Positions 18,196 through 26,020 of a stretch of DNA of 64,000 nucleotides are shown in pieces (the stretch's first letter is position 1; every line of letters begins with the position of its first letter). The position numbers were made by a program, and so were the translations under genes. The stretch is from Caballeronia zhejiangensis. Lineage in GTDB: Bacteria > Pseudomonadota > Gammaproteobacteria > Burkholderiales > Burkholderiaceae. Location: positions 1 through 64,000 of the forward strand of contig NZ_JFHD01000010.1 in the NCBI RefSeq assembly GCF_000698575.1, given 5' to 3'. The notes below the pieces were generated by a model, which was not told the DNA's origin, did not search any database, and saw nothing but the letters and a program-made list of their open reading frames with translations.

Positions 18196-18975
18196 TCAGC
18201 GCGTCGCGACGATGAACAGACGCGGGAAGGGCAGGAGCACGCTGCCGTCGTCGAAAACGGTATATGCGGTTTTCAGGCCGGCGCGATAGCGGTCGAGAAA
18301 CGCGGCCGCTTCCTTCTCGTCGAGCTTCGCGAGGAACGGCCGCAGCGCCGAGCCCTTGAACCATTCGATGATGGCATCGACGCCGCCGTCCAGCGGATGA
18401 TGGTACGTCGTGCGCCACACGTCGACGCGCGCGCACAGCGGCTTGAGCAACGCGTAATACCAGTCCGCCCGGAAGCGCGCGGTGCGCTCCACGCCCTTCA
18501 GCTTGTCGCGCCAAGGGCCATCGGCGGCGGCTTCGCGCATCAGGCGGTGCGCGGGTTCGTCGAGATTGTCGGGCATCTGCACGGCGAGCTGCCCGCCCTT
18601 CGCGAGCTTGCCGGCGAGCGACGGAAACAGCGTCTCGTGATCGGGCACCCACTGCAGCGCCGCGTTCGCGAGAATCAGATCGAACGGTCCTTCTGCCTGC
18701 CACGCGGAAATGTCGGCGAGCGCGAATTCGACTTGGGGCAGGCGCTTTTTCGCCGCGTCGATCATGTCGCCCGAATTGTCGACGCCGATCACGCGCGCGT
18801 TCGGCGCATGCGCGATGAGCGTTTCGGTTGAATTGCCGGGGCCGCAGCCGAGATCGACCGCCGTGCGCGCGGCTCGCGCATGAGTCGCGTTCAGCAGATC
18901 GCGGACGGGGCGCGTGCGCTCTTCCTCGAACAGCGAATATTGGCGCGCTTGCCATTCGGGCGATGATGTCGTCAT
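18196..18975 (-). CDS. tam: Trans-aconitate 2-methyltransferase
   Basis: A 259-aa class I SAM-dependent methyltransferase matching Tam across its length. SAM motif I is AVDLGCGPGNSTE (D41 to S49), followed by GVDNSGDMIDAAKKRLP and the family segment LILANAALQWVPDHE. Tam methylates trans-aconitate, a spontaneous isomer of the TCA intermediate cis-aconitate that inhibits aconitase. The C-terminal region (TTYHHPLDGGVDAIIEWFKGSALRPFL in part) is also Tam-like. It is a single gene converging on the LysR gene with a 3-bp gap. Start ATG 18975 is the first in frame. Confidence 0.88.
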   Translation of the reverse strand: MTTSSPEWQARQYSLFEEERTRPVRDLLNATHARAARTAVDLGCGPGNSTETLIAHAPNARVIGVDNSGDMIDAAKKRLPQVEFALADISAWQAEGPFDLILANAALQWVPDHETLFPSLAGKLAKGGQLAVQMPDNLDEPAHRLMREAAADGPWRDKLKGVERTARFRADWYYALLKPLCARVDVWRTTYHHPLDGGVDAIIEWFKGSALRPFLAKLDEKEAAAFLDRYRAGLKTAYTVFDDGSVLLPFPRLFIVATR

Positions 18976-19257
18976 TGAAGGCTCCAGTCGATGTTCGTCG
19001 TGATATCACACGCGATTCTAGATGCACGGGCCGCGCCGATCCAAAGCCGCGCGACGGCCTTTGAATGGAACGCTGAATCCGATGTGCACGCGAGTCATTG
19101 AAAAAACTCGGATATGTCCCTTTCGCGCGGGCATCGCGCCTATACTGGCGAAGCATTCGCGGGCGGTTCCAGGCAATATCGGAACTTGCTTTCGCATGCA
19201 TATCACGAACATCATTCGCGCCGCCCTCCGGCGCCTTAAGCACTCGGGGACTCGCAG

Positions 19258-20487
19258 ATGAGCGACACGTCAGTCGGCGGCTTGAAGGGTCTCGTGGACG
19301 CGCTGCGCGCGCAGCAAGACGCGCTCACCGAACGCTGGATGAAGCTCGTGTTCGGCGATCAGGAAGTCGAACATTCGGATCAGCTCACGTATCGGCAGCT
19401 TGCGGATCATCTGCCGAGCATCTTCGATGAAATCTGCATCGTGCTGGAATCGCGCAATCTGCGCGACCAGGAAGGCGCGATCGAGCGCGACGCGCGCCAA
19501 CACGGGCAATGGCGCTGGCAGCAAGGCTACCGTATCGATGAACTCGTGCGCGAGCTCGATCTTTTTCGTCAGGTGTTGCTGCTCGCGATCGGCGAATACG
19601 CGGGCGCCCATGACGATCTTTCGCGCGCCGACGAAGAGCACGCGCGCCTCATGACCGATGAAGTCGTGAGCTTCGTCACGCTGGCGTCGATTCGCGAGGC
19701 GATCGGCGAGCGCGATCGCAAGATCGACGAATACACCGGCATGCTGGAGCGCGCCAACTACGAGCTGACGCTGCGGCAAAAGCTCATCGGCGATTTGTAC
19801 GAGACGCGCATGCAGGTCACGCGGCGCGTCGCGCACGATCTGCGCAATTTCCTCAACGTGTTCTCGACGGCGCTGCAACTGGCCGCGCGCTCGGCCGCGA
19901 AGCGCGAGACGGCGCTCGGACTGGCGAACCGGCAAGTCGCCGACATGGCGTCGCTCGTCGACGAGATGGTCGAATATTCGAAAGTGCTGGGCGACGATTC
20001 GGTGCTGACGGTCGAGCCGTTCGATCTCGTCGGTCTCTTCGACGAGCTGATGCAGGCCTGCCGCGTCGCGACCGAATCGAAGGGATTGAAGCTGATCGGC
20101 CATCTCGATCCGGCGCTCGGTGAGGTGACGTCGAACCGGCTGAAGGTGAAGCAGGTCGCGCTGAATCTGCTGTCGAATGCGATCAAGTACACGTCGTCGG
20201 GCGAGATCGCACTGTCGATCGCCGCCGCGCCCGATCAGCGCTGGAAATTGCGCGTCGCCGATACGGGCGTCGGCATCAGCGTGGCGGATCAGGAGCGCGT
20301 GTTCGAGGAATTCGAGCGCGCCGCCGATGACGACATTCCCGGCGCCGGGCTCGGCCTTGCGATCGTCAAGGAGTTGTCGCGCACGCTGGAAGGGGAACTG
20401 CGCTTCCAGTCGTCGAAAGGGCGCGGAAGCGTGTTCGAAGTGACGTTCCCGATGGTGCTGGAACCGAAGGCTTCCGACGCTCAATAA
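19258..20487 (+). CDS. Orphan sensor histidine kinase with RsbRD-like N-terminus
   Basis: A 409-aa cytosolic histidine kinase with no transmembrane helices. Residues 1-150 form an all-helical input domain similar to RsbRD N-terminal (globin-like stress sensor) modules (LTERWMKLVFGDQEVE, WRWQQGYRIDELVREL). A short coiled coil follows. The phosphoacceptor H193 is in RRVAHDLRNFLNVF, and the ATPase domain has N-box NLLSNAIKY, G1 VADTGVGISV and G2 GAGLGLAIVKEL. No response regulator lies nearby, so it is an orphan. The ATG directly follows the upstream region without a strong ribosome site. The likely signal is a cytosolic stress cue; the partner is unknown. Confidence 0.8.
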   Translation: MSDTSVGGLKGLVDALRAQQDALTERWMKLVFGDQEVEHSDQLTYRQLADHLPSIFDEICIVLESRNLRDQEGAIERDARQHGQWRWQQGYRIDELVRELDLFRQVLLLAIGEYAGAHDDLSRADEEHARLMTDEVVSFVTLASIREAIGERDRKIDEYTGMLERANYELTLRQKLIGDLYETRMQVTRRVAHDLRNFLNVFSTALQLAARSAAKRETALGLANRQVADMASLVDEMVEYSKVLGDDSVLTVEPFDLVGLFDELMQACRVATESKGLKLIGHLDPALGEVTSNRLKVKQVALNLLSNAIKYTSSGEIALSIAAAPDQRWKLRVADTGVGISVADQERVFEEFERAADDDIPGAGLGLAIVKELSRTLEGELRFQSSKGRGSVFEVTFPMVLEPKASDAQ

Positions 20488-20490
20488 GCG

Positions 20491-20522
20491 AAAAAAGGCG
20501 GACGGGTCGCCCCGTCCGCCTT
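20491..20522. terminator. Bidirectional terminator between kinase and ahpF
   Basis: AAGGCGGACGGG (20495-20506) pairs perfectly with 20511-20522 across a 4-nt loop. An A-run on the left gives T-rich tails for minus-strand transcripts. The hairpin sits between convergent stops and can serve both. Confidence 0.8.
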
Positions 20523-20549
20523 CCGGTCACCACGACGCCTGAACGATGC

Positions 20550-22136
20550 TCAGGCCGCCGCTTCTTCTTCGACCACTGCTTCGTCTTCCACCGACGCGCG
20601 GATCAGATGGTCGAACGCCGAGAGCGCCGCCTTCGCGCCTTCGCCGACCGCGATCACGATCTGCTTGTACGGCACCGTCGTCACGTCGCCCGCGGCGAAC
20701 ACGCCCGGCAGCGAGGTCGCGCCCTTCGCATCGACGACGATCTCGCCGTGCTTCGACAACTCGACTACGCCCTTCAGCCATTCGGTGTTCGGCACGAGGC
20801 CGATCTGCACGAACACGCCTTCCAGCTCGACGTGGTGGCTCGCGCCCGTCGCGCGGTCCGTGTACGTGATGCCGTTGACCTTCTTGCCGTCGCCGGTGAC
20901 TTCGGTCGTCTGCGCCTCGGTGACGATCGTCACGTTCGGCAGGCTGCGCAGCTTCTTCTGCAGGACCGCGTCGGCGCGCAGCTCGTTGCCGAATTCGATC
21001 AGCGTCACCGCCGACACGATGCCCGCGAGGTCGATCGCCGCTTCCACGCCCGAATTGCCGCCGCCGATCACGGCGACGCGCTTGCCCTTGAAGAGCGGGC
21101 CGTCGCAGTGCGGGCAGTACGCCACGCCGCGTCCGCGATACTCGCGCTCGCCCGGCACGTTGATTTCACGCCAGCGCGCGCCGGTCGACAGAATCACGGT
21201 CTTCGCCTTCAGCACCGCGCCGCTCGCGAGATGGATTTCATTGATGCGGCCCGGCACCAGCTTCTCGGCGCGTTGCACGTCCATGATATCGACTTCGTAG
21301 CTCTTGACGTGCTGCTCCAGCGCCGTGGCGAACTTCGGCCCTTCGGTTTCCTTGACGGAGACGAAGTTTTCGATGGCCATCGTATCGAGCACCTGACCGC
21401 CGAAGCGCTCGGCGACGACGCCCGTCGCGATGCCCTTGCGCGCCGAATAGATCGCCGCCGCCGCGCCGGCAGGACCGCCGCCGACGATCAGCGTGTCGAA
21501 CACCGGCTTGTTCTCGAGTTCCTTCGCCGCGCGCGCCGATGCGCCCGTGTCCAGCTTCGCGAGGATTTCCTTCACGCCCATGCGGCCCGAGCCGAAGCTC
21601 TCGCCGTTGACGAACATCATCGGCACGGACATGACCTGGCGTTCCTCGACTTCCTGCTGGAACAGCGCGCCGTCGATCGCGACATGCTTGATGCGCGGGT
21701 TGATGATCGCCATCACGTTCAGCGCCTGCACGACTTCCGGGCAGTTCTGGCACGACAGCGAGAAATACGTCTCGAACGCGAAGTCGCCGTCGAGATTCTT
21801 GATCTGCTCGATGATGGCGTCGTCGAGCTTGATCGGATGGCCGCCGGCTTGCAACAGCGCGAGCACGAGCGACGTGAATTCGTGGCCCATCGGGATGCCG
21901 GCGAAGTGGATGCCCGCAGCCTTGCCCGCCTCGCCGATGGTGAAGGACGGACGACGCACGCTGGCGTCCTCTTTCTCGACGACGCTGATCCGCGCAGACA
22001 GCGTAGCGATCTCGTCGAGCAGGCTTTTCAGCTCACGCGACTTGTCGCTGTCGTCGAGGAAGGCGACGAGTTCGATCGGCCGGGTGACTTTTTCCAGATA
22101 CGCTTTTAATTGATTCTTGAGATTGGCGTCGAGCAT
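20550..22136 (-). CDS. ahpF: Alkyl hydroperoxide reductase subunit F
   Basis: A 528-aa flavoprotein disulfide reductase that passes electrons from NAD(P)H to AhpC. The N-terminal double thioredoxin-fold domain has its redox pair in LSCQNCPEV (C129/C132). The thioredoxin-reductase-like domain has FAD motif [10 protein letters not shown] (about 219), the CPHC redox pair (C341/C344) and NAD motif [12 protein letters not shown]. Length and order are normal. The frame is open upstream to 22253, but ATG 22136 ([16 protein letters not shown]) matches family N-termini. The C-terminus has an unusual acidic/Ala tail ([12 protein letters not shown]). It lies downstream of ahpC in the same direction, separated by two strong hairpins. 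Confidence 0.95.
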   Translation of the reverse strand: MLDANLKNQLKAYLEKVTRPIELVAFLDDSDKSRELKSLLDEIATLSARISVVEKEDASVRRPSFTIGEAGKAAGIHFAGIPMGHEFTSLVLALLQAGGHPIKLDDAIIEQIKNLDGDFAFETYFSLSCQNCPEVVQALNVMAIINPRIKHVAIDGALFQQEVEERQVMSVPMMFVNGESFGSGRMGVKEILAKLDTGASARAAKELENKPVFDTLIVGGGPAGAAAAIYSARKGIATGVVAERFGGQVLDTMAIENFVSVKETEGPKFATALEQHVKSYEVDIMDVQRAEKLVPGRINEIHLASGAVLKAKTVILSTGARWREINVPGEREYRGRGVAYCPHCDGPLFKGKRVAVIGGGNSGVEAAIDLAGIVSAVTLIEFGNELRADAVLQKKLRSLPNVTIVTEAQTTEVTGDGKKVNGITYTDRATGASHHVELEGVFVQIGLVPNTEWLKGVVELSKHGEIVVDAKGATSLPGVFAAGDVTTVPYKQIVIAVGEGAKAALSAFDHLIRASVEDEAVVEEEAAA

Positions 22137-22170
22137 GGCGATGTCCGTTCCTTGACTTGGGATATTGCAG

Positions 22171-22257
22171 ACGTGTTCCGCCGCGGCGCTGCGAAATTCG
22201 CAGCGCCGGACGAACACGTTTTTTGGGGTGAACCTGCCGCAGAACCGCGGCAAGTTC
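22171..22257 (-). other. Two stem-loops in the ahpC-ahpF spacer
   Basis: The distal structure pairs ACGTGTTC (22171-22178) with 22212-22219 and, nested inside it, an 11-bp stem GGCGCTGCGAA (22185-22195) with 22197-22207. The second stem pairs 22230-22240 with 22247-22257, with one G-T pair. On the minus strand neither is followed by a clear T-run. They may stabilise ahpC mRNA or attenuate readthrough into ahpF; this is inference. Confidence 0.65.
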
Positions 22258-22283
22258 GATACAGCGCTCGTGAAGTACGAGAC

Positions 22284-22847
22284 TTAGATCTTGCCGATCA
22301 GGTCGAGCGACGGGGTCAGCGTTTCAGCGCCCGGCGTCCACTTGGCGGGGCACACTTGACCCGGATTCTTCGCGATGTACTGAGCAGCCTGAACCTTGCG
22401 GAGCAGTTCGCCAGCGTCGCGGCCGATGCCGTTGTCGTGCACTTCGCACAGCTTGATCTCGCCTTCCGGGTTGATCACGAACGTGCCGCGCAGCGCCAGG
22501 CCTTCTTCTTCGATCAGAACGTCGAAGTTGCGCGAGATCGCGAGCGTCGGGTCGGCGATCATCGGATAGTTGATCTTCTGGATCGTGTCCGACGTGTCGT
22601 GCCATGCCTTGTGCGTGAAGTGCGTGTCGGTCGAAACCGAGTAGATTTCCACGCCGAGCTTCTTGAATTCTTCGTAGCGGTCAGCCAGGTCGCCCAGTTC
22701 GGTCGGGCAGACGAACGTGAAATCGGCCGGGTAGAACACAAACACCGACCACTTGCCCTTCAGGCTTTCATCGGTGACGGTCACGAACTCGCCATTGTGA
22801 TAGGCGGTTGCTTTAAACGGCTTGACTTGACTGTTGATGATGGGCAT
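22284..22847 (-). CDS. ahpC: Alkyl hydroperoxide reductase subunit C (peroxiredoxin)
   Basis: A 187-aa typical 2-Cys peroxiredoxin of the AhpC/Prx1 group. The peroxidatic cysteine is C47 in [12 protein letters not shown], and the resolving cysteine is C166 in [10 protein letters not shown]. It reduces hydrogen peroxide, organic peroxides and peroxynitrite in the cytosol and is recycled by AhpF, encoded next. The length is standard. The gene is first in the unit and is preceded by an OxyR-like motif and a good -10. The AAGGAAAC sequence upstream of the ATG is the ribosome site. Confidence 0.97.
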   Translation of the reverse strand: MPIINSQVKPFKATAYHNGEFVTVTDESLKGKWSVFVFYPADFTFVCPTELGDLADRYEEFKKLGVEIYSVSTDTHFTHKAWHDTSDTIQKINYPMIADPTLAISRNFDVLIEEEGLALRGTFVINPEGEIKLCEVHDNGIGRDAGELLRKVQAAQYIAKNPGQVCPAKWTPGAETLTPSLDLIGKI

Positions 22848-22887
22848 TACCAGTTTCCTTTTGGAGTGGTGTTGAAGAAGTAAGTGA

Positions 22888-22955
22888 ACTATACAGGAAA
22901 GCTATCGTACTTGCGAAGTGGATTGATTTTATTATCGGGATAGCGCCGGGCTATC
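22888..22955 (-). promoter_or_regulatory. ahpC promoter with OxyR-like site
   Basis: On the minus strand TATAGT (22893-22888) is a good -10, with TCGCAA 17 bp upstream as a weak -35. Further up, ATAG-N7-CTAT (22940-22954) matches the spacing of one OxyR half-operator. Weaker flanking matches (TTAT 22929-22932, ATAT 22962-22965) keep the 7-bp periodicity. OxyR control of ahpC is established in proteobacteria; the site here is a prediction. Confidence 0.5.
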
Positions 22956-23062
22956 GACGCGATATTTTGGCGTTTTCCCGCACAAGGCATTCTGATTGCA
23001 TGCGCCTTCGCAGGTTCCTTAAACAGACTTGGTCGCTTTCACTTTCATTTCAAGGAGGCAAT

Positions 23063-23758
23063 ATGAAAATAGGAATCATCGGAGCGGGGAATATCGGTTC
23101 GGTGCTGGCACTGCGCTTCACCGAGAAAGGGCATGACGTGCGTATCGCGAATTCGCGCGGCCCGGCGTCCCTCGCGGATATCGAGCGCGAGACCGGCGCG
23201 AAGGCCGTCGAAGCGCGGGACGCGGTGAAGGACGCCGAAGTCGTCGTCGTCACGATTCCGGAAGCCAAGGTGCCGAACCTGCCGAAGGATCTGTTTGCGG
23301 GCGTGCCGGCGAGCGTCGTCGTGATCGACACCGGTAACTACTATCCGCAGCAGCGCGACGGGCGGATCGAAGGCATCGAAAAGGGCACGCCCGAGAGCCG
23401 CTGGGTCGAGCAGCAGATCGGTCGGCCGGTCGTGAAAGCGTTCAACAATATCTATGCGGATCACCTGAAGAACCGCGGCAAGCCGCCGGGAACGCCGGGC
23501 CGCATCGCGCTGCCGGTCGCGGGCGATGACGCGAAGGCAAAGGCCGTCGTGATGATGCTCGTCGATGAGATCGGCTTCGATCCGGTCGATGCCGGCCAGA
23601 TCGACGATTCCTGGCGTCAGCAGCCCGCGACGCCCGTCTACACCGCCGATCTCGACGCCGCCGGCCTGCGCGCGGCGCTTCAGAAGGCCGATCCGGTGCG
23701 CAAGCCCGAATGGCGCGCGACGGACAAGAGTCCCGGCACGTTCGAGCAACCTGCGTAG
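23063..23758 (+). CDS. NADP-dependent F420-reductase-like oxidoreductase
   Basis: A 231-aa Rossmann-fold protein similar to the NADP oxidoreductase, coenzyme F420-dependent family (3-hydroxyisobutyrate/pyrroline-carboxylate reductase-like fold). The N-terminal dinucleotide motif GIIGAGNIGSVLALRF is followed by RIANSRGP, where the arginine and serine favour NADPH, and by VVVVTIPEAKVPNLP. Start ATG 23063 sits behind a perfect AAGGAGG. Burkholderia lack F420 synthesis in most cases, so the true hydride partner is unknown. It is a single gene divergent from ahpC, and its promoter shares the interval with the OxyR-like site, which may imply peroxide-linked expression (inference). Confidence 0.8.
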   Translation: MKIGIIGAGNIGSVLALRFTEKGHDVRIANSRGPASLADIERETGAKAVEARDAVKDAEVVVVTIPEAKVPNLPKDLFAGVPASVVVIDTGNYYPQQRDGRIEGIEKGTPESRWVEQQIGRPVVKAFNNIYADHLKNRGKPPGTPGRIALPVAGDDAKAKAVVMMLVDEIGFDPVDAGQIDDSWRQQPATPVYTADLDAAGLRAALQKADPVRKPEWRATDKSPGTFEQPA

Positions 23759-23902
23759 AAGCGAAAGACCGTACGGTAAAGCGCGGGAACGCGCGCGCGC
23801 CGTGAGACAATCTGCAAACTTTCCCGATGGGCTTTAACATGACGAACCGGGCTGGCGCAAAAATGCAGCCGCCGTCCGGCGTCGTGGACTCGCAGATTGA
23901 CT

Positions 23903-24571
23903 ATGAAAACCGCTTCTCCTACGCAGGACGTGCAGAACCCGCAACACCGCTTCGGCGAGTGCGACGAGTGCGCGGACGTCGAACTCGTGGCGACCGCCAC
24001 CATTCCGACCCGCTACGGCACTTTCGCTTCGTACGTCTATCGCGTGAAGCACACGGATGTGGAGCACATCGCGTTCGTGATGGGCGACGTGAGCAGCGGC
24101 GAACCCGTGCTGACGCGCCTGCACTCCGAATGCGTGACCGGCGATGTCTTCGGCTCGTACCGCTGTGACTGCGGCGAGCAGCTCGATCTGGCATTGCGCT
24201 ATATCGCCGCGGAGGCTCGCGGGATTCTGCTGTATCTGCGCGGCCACGAAGGGCGCGGCATCGGCCTCGCGAACAAGATCCGTGCATACGCGCTGCAGGA
24301 ACAGGGGCTCGATACCGTCGATGCGAACCTGCATCTCGGCCTGCCCGACGACGCCCGCGAATACGATTCCGCCGCCGCGATCCTGCGTTCCATGAACGTG
24401 AAGTCGGTGCGATTGATGAGCAACAATCCGTCGAAGTTCGACACGCTGCTCAGGCACGATATTCCCGTATGCGAACGCGTCGCGCTCGCCATCCCGATGC
24501 GCGAGGAAAACGAGCGCTATATCAAGACCAAGCAGGCGCGCTTCGGGCATTACTTCGACGAGAACGAGTAA
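23903..24571 (+). CDS. ribA: GTP cyclohydrolase II
   Basis: A 222-aa RibA that converts GTP to 2,5-diamino-6-ribosylamino-4(3H)-pyrimidinone phosphate, formate and pyrophosphate, the first step of riboflavin synthesis. The zinc-binding cysteines are visible in [20 protein letters not shown], and [19 protein letters not shown] is the catalytic/GTP segment. [10 protein letters not shown] is the C-terminal signature. ATG 23903 is chosen over a TTG two codons upstream. It is a free-standing RibA without a DHBP synthase domain, outside any visible rib operon. It may be a second, stress-linked copy. Confidence 0.93.
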   Translation: MKTASPTQDVQNPQHRFGECDECADVELVATATIPTRYGTFASYVYRVKHTDVEHIAFVMGDVSSGEPVLTRLHSECVTGDVFGSYRCDCGEQLDLALRYIAAEARGILLYLRGHEGRGIGLANKIRAYALQEQGLDTVDANLHLGLPDDAREYDSAAAILRSMNVKSVRLMSNNPSKFDTLLRHDIPVCERVALAIPMREENERYIKTKQARFGHYFDENE

Positions 24572-24589
24572 GCCCGACAGTGCGCGCGC

Positions 24590-25324
24590 TCACTGCGCGT
24601 CGTGAAAAATTACCCCGAGCATATGCCTGCGTCCCGAGCGCAGGCGGCTCACGCCGTGCTTCATGTTCACCCGATACGGCCCGCGCGTGCCCTGCACCGG
24701 CCGATGATGCACCGCGAAGAACACCGCATCGCCTTGCAAAAGCGGTACGACTTCCGCACGCGACTGCATGCGCGGACGCTGCTCCGTCATCACGAATTCG
24801 CCGCCGGTGAAATCGTGGCCGGGCGCGGAAAGCAGGATCGCCATCTGAATCGGAAAGACGTGCTCGCCGTAGAGATCCTGATGCAGACAGTTGAAATCGC
24901 CGGGCACGTAACGTAGCAAGAGCGGCGTCGGCCGTGTCTGCCCCGCGCGATGACAGCGCTCGATGAACGCCGCATGCTCGCGCGGATAGCGCGTCTCGAT
25001 GCCCATCACCTCGTTCCAGCGATTCGCGACCGGCGCGAGATGCGGATACACCGCGCGCCGCACGCGTTCGAGCGCGCCCGGCAACGGATACGCGAAGTAT
25101 TTGTATTCGCCGCGCCCGAAGCCGTGGCGCTCCATCACGACGCGGCTGCGAAAAATGCCGTCGCGATCGTAAAGCGCCGCGAGCGCCTCGCATTCGTCGC
25201 GCGAAAAAAGCGCCGACGCCGTCGCGCAGCCGAAGCTATCGAGTTGCGCTTCGAGATCGGCCCAGTCGAGCGCGTCGATGCGATCGCCGATATCGTCTGC
25301 CGTCGCGCGTTCGAGCACCTTCAT
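24590..25324 (-). CDS. 2-oxoglutarate/Fe(II)-dependent oxygenase
   Basis: A 244-aa 2OG-Fe(II) dioxygenase-fold protein. The iron facial triad is readable as H148-x-D150 (NCLHQDLYGEH) and H223 (NMKHGVSRLRSG), with R227 or a nearby arginine binding 2-oxoglutarate. HDFTGGEFVMTEQRPRMQSR is the conserved middle segment. Proteins of this type are annotated as proline-hydroxylase-like or as AlkB-unrelated oxygenases of unknown substrate. ATG 25324 has GGAGGAA upstream; earlier in-frame starts lie in poor context. It converges on ribA with an 18-bp gap. Confidence 0.8.
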   Translation of the reverse strand: MKVLERATADDIGDRIDALDWADLEAQLDSFGCATASALFSRDECEALAALYDRDGIFRSRVVMERHGFGRGEYKYFAYPLPGALERVRRAVYPHLAPVANRWNEVMGIETRYPREHAAFIERCHRAGQTRPTPLLLRYVPGDFNCLHQDLYGEHVFPIQMAILLSAPGHDFTGGEFVMTEQRPRMQSRAEVVPLLQGDAVFFAVHHRPVQGTRGPYRVNMKHGVSRLRSGRRHMLGVIFHDAQ

Positions 25325-25406
25325 GTCGTTCCTCCGGATGTGCGTGAATTCGAATGAAGTGTGCGCCCGCGACGCGACGCACGCACTCCGGCTCTTGCTG
25401 TGCAAT

Positions 25407-25901
25407 TCAGTGCGCGGCCGCAGTCTCCGCGATGCGTTCGTACAGCGCGGCCTTGCGCGCGGCCATCTTCGCGCCGATCGCGACGAGATCCATCTGCGTC
25501 TTGCGCACGGCCGGGAAGAGTACGGTTTCCTCTTCCTCGATGTGATGCACCGCGTTTTCCTTCAGCACCTTGAACGTCCCGTCGAAACCGTCTTCGCCGG
25601 CGCGCAGGTTCGCGAATCGTTCGATCAGCGTCTTCACCAGAAAATGCTCGACGTAGGCTTCGTCCACGTCGATGCGCCGGTCCGCTTCGAGCGCGTTCTG
25701 CGCGCCCGGATACAACAATTCTTCCTCGACGATCGTATGGATCGTCAACAGTTCGCACGCGCGCTGCACGAGCGAGTTCTTGCGCTCGAAATCGTCGTGG
25801 TCCGCGCGTTCGAAGGCATCGAACAATTGTTCGATGGCGCGGTGATCGGCTTCGAGCATGTCGAGCGCATCGATGGGTCGCGGGGTTTGAGCGGTGGACA
25901 T
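25407..25901 (-). CDS. Hemerythrin HHE-domain protein
   Basis: A 164-aa four-helix-bundle protein with the hemerythrin HHE cation-binding pattern. The ligands are visible as DHRAIEQLF, LLTIHTIVEEELLYP, YVEHFLVKTL and ENAVHHIEEEETVLFP. Such proteins bind a di-iron centre and can sense or carry O2, NO or peroxide; the role here is unknown. ATG 25901 is preferred over the upstream ATG because GGAG precedes it. It lies upstream of the 2OG oxygenase on the same strand with an 82-bp gap, so the two non-haem iron proteins may be co-transcribed. Confidence 0.88.
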   Translation of the reverse strand: MSTAQTPRPIDALDMLEADHRAIEQLFDAFERADHDDFERKNSLVQRACELLTIHTIVEEELLYPGAQNALEADRRIDVDEAYVEHFLVKTLIERFANLRAGEDGFDGTFKVLKENAVHHIEEEETVLFPAVRKTQMDLVAIGAKMAARKAALYERIAETAAAH

Positions 25902-26020
25902 GGGGTTCTCCAATAGTGGGCTCTGTCGGCCCGGTAGCGACATCTGCGTGTCCCCAAGGTGCCGTAAAAAAGCAAGACGAATGCCCGCTATGGATCAGTT
26001 AACGGCGGCGGTGCGCGCGT

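Noticed and set aside
20607..22109. Plus-strand ORF of 500 codons opposite ahpF
   Set aside because: It is entirely antisense to a clear ahpF gene and has shadow-type His/Arg composition.
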